64,000 nucleotides of DNA from Methylomonas sp. (lineage in GTDB: Bacteria > Pseudomonadota > Gammaproteobacteria > Methylococcales > Methylomonadaceae). This document shows positions 59,766 to 64,000 of this stretch, in pieces. The notes under the pieces are model-generated. The model made no database searches and was not told the DNA's origin. It worked only from the letters and a program-made list of their open reading frames with translations. The translations under genes were made by a program, and so were the position numbers. The stretch spans positions 62,001 to 126,000 of the forward strand of contig NZ_JALOBS010000012.1 in assembly GCF_023228165.1 (NCBI RefSeq). Direction: 5' to 3'. Position 1 is the first letter of the stretch. The number at the start of each line of letters is the position of its first letter.

Positions 59766-60443
59766 TTGCGTCACTGCAGACTCAAGGGCAAAAATGCTGT
59801 TTACCGGTGTCATTATGCCCGCTGTAAATGCGCGGACAGGGATAGGCTGCACCGGTTCCGGGCAAAACCAGCCGGTTGGCTAACCGGCTGTATTCAGTAT
59901 TCACCGACGCCGGTATTATCAAGACCGGCGCCGAGCAGTTGCCATTCGGATAGAGGCCCGGAGTATATCGATCATCGGGTGGTGAAACCGCTGGAGAAAT
60001 TGCGCATCGAGCTACGTTCTCGCCCGACCAACGATAATGTGCTGGCGAAGAGCAAGAATGCGTCAATCGTCGCTTACTATCTCGCTGATAGCCATATTCC
60101 GGAACACTTTGCTAGGCAGATGAATGCTTCGCCGTGCAGGTGTTGCCGCTTTCCGAGTGAATATCAGGATAACAAAGCCAAAATACGCAACTGCTACAGC
60201 TATCAAGACATGACGATACGTTATGAAAAGTTCCGCTCGCCGGGCGAGACGGAAGGCCAGCTAAAACAGAGTGCCGCCTTGGAAAAAATGGACGCATTCG
60301 CCGCCGAATACAGCGATAATGATGCCGGCCAATCACTCAACGAAGCCAAGGCAAAACACTTTCAATTAATTGACAAATCCCAACATAGAATTGCTTGGTC
60401 ATTTCTCACAAACCATCTTCGCTCAGGACTATGTCTGGATTGA
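59766..60443 (+). pseudogene. Decayed integrase-type transposase
   Basis: The frame shows C-H-S-D-R-G-P-E-Y-I-D-H-R-V, R-S-R-P-T-N-D-N-V-L-A-K-S-K-N and later F-A-A-E-Y-S-D-N-D-A-G, all typical of the C-terminal half of DDE (rve-type) IS transposases. The upstream half is lost, and the usual C-P and hydrophobic segments are altered. No complete terminal repeats were found. It lies between the methyltransferase and prenyl synthase genes. Confidence 0.7.
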
Positions 60444-60558
60444 AAAATGCTGTGTTGATGTTTAAGGCACCCGAAAATCATATAATGGGAAACCGAGCCC
60501 GGATTTGGGCAACGAAACACATCACGATCTACGTATTTTTAACTACTAAAATAATAAC

Positions 60559-61527
60559 ATGGCGGCAGAAACAGAAATTATCCGACAAAAACTCACTCAG
60601 CTTCTGACGCAGGATCCTTATCTTTTACGAGTTTTTCCGTCCGCAGGTAATATAGAAAGAGCAAAACTCAGCCGTGCCAGGCTGTTATTGAAAAACGCGA
60701 AGGACAATAAAGTCGATTTGAACGCAGCGATTGAAGCGGCTATCGCCATTGAGGTCGTTCATTTGGCTACCCTGATCCATGACGACGTGATTGATGACAG
60801 CCCGATGCGTCGGAATACCGCCAGTTTTAAGGCGTCGCACGGTAATAAAAGTGCCGTGTTGTATGGCGATTATCTGTTCAGTCTGGCGGTCAATCATGTT
60901 CAGGCAACCCAAAACAGTGCTTGTGCCAGCGTTTTTACCGAATGTATTCACGATACCTGTCGGGGCGAGGCCATTCAGGATTTAGTGCTGTCTGAGCCGC
61001 AATTTTCGCCCAGTACGGAGGATTTGTTCGCAGTGGCGCGCGGCAAAACGGGCGCTTTATTTGCATTCTGTACCCAGGCACCCGCTTTGATCCGCTCCGA
61101 CACCCCCGAAGCATTACAGGCAGCCTTGAAGGAAATCGGCTATTTACTGGGATTGGCTTATCAATTAGCGGATGATGTTTTAGATCTGGCCGGTACTCAG
61201 GAAAACCTGGGTAAACCGGCCTGCAATGATTTGAGGGAAAACTGCATGACCACGCCGCTGTTTCGACTGATGCAGGAACTTAATTTGGATTGGCAACAAT
61301 TGCGCAGTCGCTACCTCAATAACGAAAGTGAACTGAGCGAGTATTTCCTGCAAAGCACCAGCTACAAGACTATGAAGTCTGAAATTGACGCCGTGAAGGA
61401 CGAGTTGGACAGGCTGGTCGAGGTGTGTCGTTCCCATGACTGGGAAATCCAGGAAATCGTCGCCTATTTTTGGGGTGAGTATGTGCAAAACAGGCTGTAT
61501 TCGCTTAAGGATGCCGAGTGTCATTAA
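60559..61527 (+). CDS. Trans-prenyl diphosphate synthase (divergent)
   Basis: 322 residues. The first aspartate-rich motif is D75-D76-V-I-D79, and the second is D205-D206-V-L-D209. The residue five places before the first motif is Ala, which usually gives long products. The common G-K-R-x-R-P block, which binds isopentenyl diphosphate, is not visible near residue 30 (S-A-G-N-I-E-R-A-K-L-S-R). It may therefore be a specialised enzyme rather than IspB or IspA. It is divergent from the two methyltransferases. Confidence 0.85.
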   Translation: MAAETEIIRQKLTQLLTQDPYLLRVFPSAGNIERAKLSRARLLLKNAKDNKVDLNAAIEAAIAIEVVHLATLIHDDVIDDSPMRRNTASFKASHGNKSAVLYGDYLFSLAVNHVQATQNSACASVFTECIHDTCRGEAIQDLVLSEPQFSPSTEDLFAVARGKTGALFAFCTQAPALIRSDTPEALQAALKEIGYLLGLAYQLADDVLDLAGTQENLGKPACNDLRENCMTTPLFRLMQELNLDWQQLRSRYLNNESELSEYFLQSTSYKTMKSEIDAVKDELDRLVEVCRSHDWEIQEIVAYFWGEYVQNRLYSLKDAECH

Positions 61528-61862
61528 TCCCGATATTGAACCTGTCATTTGTTCTGTAGAATCTGAATTTTTTGCACAACAGGTCTATCCCCTTAAGTGT
61601 AGTTCTAACAACTCGTCATTCCCGCCAAAGAGATAATCCAAGGTAGTGCCGTGCTCCCGCCTTTGCGGGAGAAACGATTTTGAATGATTGGAAACGCTTA
61701 AAATTAAGGCGATTGCTAACAGAAAATGTACCCGGCAGTTGGGATATTCTTCACGGGAAATGGTCTCACTGCGGTCAAAAAGGACTGATGGCGCATTGGT
61801 TTTCTTTTAATTGGCGACAATTTTCCTAGAGGCTCAACGGTTTAAATATCTGGAGAATTTTT
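61528..61862. other. 335-base gap with a degenerate repeat
   Basis: Near 61614-61672 the bases read CGTCATTCCCGCC and later GCTCCCGCCTTTGCGGGAG, a short hairpin (CTCCCGC/GCGGGAG). It resembles common 'CGTCATTCCCGC' repeats. No gene was found. The right end carries the lptF ribosome site, GGAGA. Confidence 0.5.
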
Positions 61863-62999
61863 TTGAACATTGATCGAAATCTACCCGGCGCCGGCCGTCC
61901 TTTCCGTCTGCTGACCGTGTTGGACAAGATGATCATCAAAGACCTGTTTAAAACCGTGGTTTCGGTTTTAACGGTGTTGGTGGTGATTATCGTCAGCCGT
62001 AAATTCATCAAAATTCTGGCCCAGGCCATCGAAGGTAATATTGCCAGCGAAACCGTTTTAGCGCTGCTGGGCTTGAAAATCGTGGTAGCCGCGGCAACCT
62101 TCTTGCCCGCAGCTTTATTCATGTCGGTGTTAATGGTATTGGGGCGCATGCATCGCGAACAGGAAATGGTGGCGATTTCCTCTGCGGGCGGCGGCGTATT
62201 TACCATTTACCGATCGGTGTTTGGCTTGATTGTGCCGTTAAGTATCTGTGCGGCCGGGTTATCGATGTATGCGGCACCGTGGGCAGAAGCGCGGAGCGAA
62301 CAATTGATGCATCAGGATAGCGAGAATGCCGACATTCGCGGCATTTCCGCGGGACGGTTTAGTGAATACAGTGGCGGAGAGCTGATTTTTTACACTGAAA
62401 ATGTCGATGCCGGCGGCAAAATGAGCAAGGTGTTTGTACAGAACAAACAAGGTAATAAGCTGGGGGTCGTGAATGCCGAGTATGGGCGGCTGGAGTATTT
62501 GCCGGGAGGCTTGTATCTGATTTTGGAGCAAGGCGAACGGGTGCAGGGAATTCCGGGGCAGAAAGACTACACCATAGAAGCTTTTAAAGAATATGCGGTA
62601 CTGGTAGAGAAGAAGGCGGTTGCCTTTGTGCCGCATCTGGAGGCGTTGCCAACGGGCAAACTGTGGCAATCCAAACAGCTTGCCGATATTGCACATTTTC
62701 AGGATAGGCTGAACGCGCCGTTTGGTGTGCTGCTGTTGGCGTTTCTGGCTGTGCCGCTGGCTAAATCTTCACCGCGCGGCGGTGTGTACGGTAGCGTTTT
62801 GGTGGCTTTCGGCATTTATTTTGCCTATGCCAATTTGCAGCGCGTCAATCATAGTTGGGTGATGAGTGAAATAGTGCCAACCTGGTTGGGCTATTTTTGG
62901 GTGGAAGCCTTGTTATTGATGGTGGGCTTGCTCATGCTGGTACGTTTATATAGCTGGAAATGGGTGATGCTAAAATTAACCGGTAAGGTGGCTTTGTGA
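61863..62999 (+). CDS. lptF: LPS export permease LptF
   Basis: 378 residues from a TTG at 61863 that has GGAGA at a good distance; an ATG at 61929 (M-I-I-K-D-L-F) is the alternative and closer to the usual LptF start. Six membrane helices with a periplasmic jellyroll between the third and fourth. A-A-L-F-M-S-V-L-M-V-L-G-R-M-H-R-E-Q-E-M is characteristic. With LptG and LptB it pulls LPS from the inner membrane. Confidence 0.95.
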   Translation: MNIDRNLPGAGRPFRLLTVLDKMIIKDLFKTVVSVLTVLVVIIVSRKFIKILAQAIEGNIASETVLALLGLKIVVAAATFLPAALFMSVLMVLGRMHREQEMVAISSAGGGVFTIYRSVFGLIVPLSICAAGLSMYAAPWAEARSEQLMHQDSENADIRGISAGRFSEYSGGELIFYTENVDAGGKMSKVFVQNKQGNKLGVVNAEYGRLEYLPGGLYLILEQGERVQGIPGQKDYTIEAFKEYAVLVEKKAVAFVPHLEALPTGKLWQSKQLADIAHFQDRLNAPFGVLLLAFLAVPLAKSSPRGGVYGSVLVAFGIYFAYANLQRVNHSWVMSEIVPTWLGYFWVEALLLMVGLLMLVRLYSWKWVMLKLTGKVAL

Positions 63000-64000
63000 A
63001 TGTTTTGACCTTGTATATCATAAGGGAAGTAACCAAAGGCTCATTACTGGCTGTATTGTTGCTGCTGACTTTGTTTAACCTGTTTACCTTCAGCGACGAG
63101 TTAAAAGACTTGGGGCACGGCAATTACGGCTTAAAGCAAATTATCTTGTACGTCGCGTTGACGTCGCCGCGAGTGTTTTTCGATTTGGTGCCCTCTGCGG
63201 CATTGCTGGGTAGCTTGTTTGTGGTAGGGGCCATGGCTAATAATCGCGAGATTGTGGCCATGCGGGCGGCCGGTTTATCCATAGGCTGGATCATCCGCAG
63301 CATTATGTTGGCGGGTTTGGTGCTGGTTGTGGTGGCGGTGGGAGTCGGTGAATTTGTGGCCCCGTCCGCCGAGCGTGCCGCGCAAATATTAAAAACCACA
63401 GCCCAGAACAATGGAGTGGTATTGCGTTCGCAATACGGCATGTGGCTCCGGGAAGGCAATCGTTTTATCAATGTACGGCAAATTCTCGATGACGGTTCCC
63501 TGGGTGATATCCGGGTTTATGAAGTCGACGAACAGCACAAATTGAGCGAAGTGACCCAGGCCGAACACGGCCAGTTTTTGGGGAATAAGCGCTGGCAATT
63601 GACGAATGTTAAACAATCCTTCATTTCGCCCAAGCAAATCAATGCCAATAGCTTGTCTGAACTGGATTGGCAGTCGAGTATCGATTCCGATTTGTTGAAA
63701 GTGGCGGTGGTTAATTCCGACAATTTGTCGCTGTTCGATTTGTACAACTACATTGCTTTTTTGAAAGCCAACAACCAAAAGTCGCAGAATTACGAGTTGG
63801 CTTTCTGGAGTCGCTTGATCAATCCATTGGTCACTTTTGTTATGCTGATGGTCTCCGCGCCGTTTGTGATCGGTATCGGTCGCGGCATTGGTACCGGCGG
63901 CCGTATCATGATGGGCGTGTTGATTGGTATGAGTTTTAATATTTTGGATAGGATCGCCGGTCATATGGGCTTGGTGTATGACATGAACCCGATGTTAATG
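62996..64000 (+). CDS. lptG: LPS export permease LptG, 3' end missing
   Basis: A GTG at 62996 overlaps the lptF stop by four bases and opens a frame that continues to the window end (335 codons). The translation begins V-N-V-L-T-L-Y-I-I-R-E-V, then G-A-M-A-N-N-R-E-I-V-A-M-R-A-A-G, the coupling-helix signature of LptG. The jellyroll and last helices follow. The final 20-30 residues lie outside the window. Confidence 0.93.
   Translation, partial: MNVLTLYIIREVTKGSLLAVLLLLTLFNLFTFSDELKDLGHGNYGLKQIILYVALTSPRVFFDLVPSAALLGSLFVVGAMANNREIVAMRAAGLSIGWIIRSIMLAGLVLVVVAVGVGEFVAPSAERAAQILKTTAQNNGVVLRSQYGMWLREGNRFINVRQILDDGSLGDIRVYEVDEQHKLSEVTQAEHGQFLGNKRWQLTNVKQSFISPKQINANSLSELDWQSSIDSDLLKVAVVNSDNLSLFDLYNYIAFLKANNQKSQNYELAFWSRLINPLVTFVMLMVSAPFVIGIGRGIGTGGRIMMGVLIGMSFNILDRIAGHMGLVYDMNPMLM

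Noticed and set aside
59782..60066. Minus-strand 94-codon frame opposite the transposase relic
   Set aside because: It is a complement of the relic and shows no domain or ribosome site.
1..64000. CRISPR array, rRNA or tRNA genes
   Set aside because: No array of regularly spaced identical repeats was seen, and no tRNA cloverleaf or rRNA sequence was recognised by eye.

Overview
The window looks like a chromosome segment from a gammaproteobacterial methanotroph of the order Methylococcales (Methylomonas-like). This is an inference. It rests on a hopanoid C-3 methylase of the HpnR type, the gammaproteobacterial style of aceEF-lpd, speD, crp/vfr, bamD-rluD, lptFG and pepA-holC, two PEP-CTERM-type exported proteins, and the many short palindromic repeats between genes. 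Base composition is close to half GC except in the large gene at 37.2-41.4 kb, which is clearly AT-richer. Nearly all coding sequence is housekeeping; no rRNA, tRNA or CRISPR array was recognised.

Layout. 0-6.4 kb: end of glmU, glmS, a methylenetetrahydrofolate-reductase-like gene, a frameshifted coiled-coil gene, a repeat cluster, a hexose-phosphate mutarotase, and a convergent FHA protein / PP2C phosphatase pair. 6.5-11.5 kb: trpD-trpC, a DUF411 metal-site protein, a YjbQ-like protein, a TetR regulator divergent from a glutathione S-transferase with a clear palindromic operator, and a TauE-like permease. 11.6-18.4 kb: the pyruvate dehydrogenase genes aceE-aceF and lpd, separated by a toxin-antitoxin island (an intact MntA/HepT pair plus a decayed DUF1902/HicA pair). 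18.6-28.8 kb: selO, an OmlA-like lipoprotein, an MFS transporter, crp, osmC, speD, a dynamin-like GTPase, pyrE, hemW, gloA and an ASCH protein.

28.8-31.0 kb holds the most notable system: an HvfA-HvfB-HvfC operon. It encodes a signal-peptide-bearing, Cys-rich precursor with seven EGxCG motifs, a DUF692 multinuclear iron oxidase and its DUF2063 partner. Such operons make oxazolone/thioamide-modified, copper-binding RiPPs. 31.1-36.9 kb: nth, an exported unknown, hpnR and a chemoreceptor. 37.2-41.4 kb: a single 1382-residue protein with a Cap4/DUF4297-like nuclease domain and a STAND-type P-loop, which looks like an Avs-type antiphage defence protein.

41.5-55.0 kb: thyA, DUF2058, Uma2, a putative exported HExxH protease, bamD, rluD, pgeF, a ZIP transporter, two PEP-CTERM proteins flanking a GH13 enzyme, and holC-GDCCVxC-pepA. 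55-60.5 kb is accessory: an outer-membrane-protein fragment, small mobile palindromes, two unknown genes with integron attC-like junctions, and a transposase relic. Two tandem paralogous methyltransferases lie opposite an unusual trans-prenyl diphosphate synthase (57.7-61.5 kb), which suggests a methylated isoprenoid. The window ends in lptF and a partial lptG.
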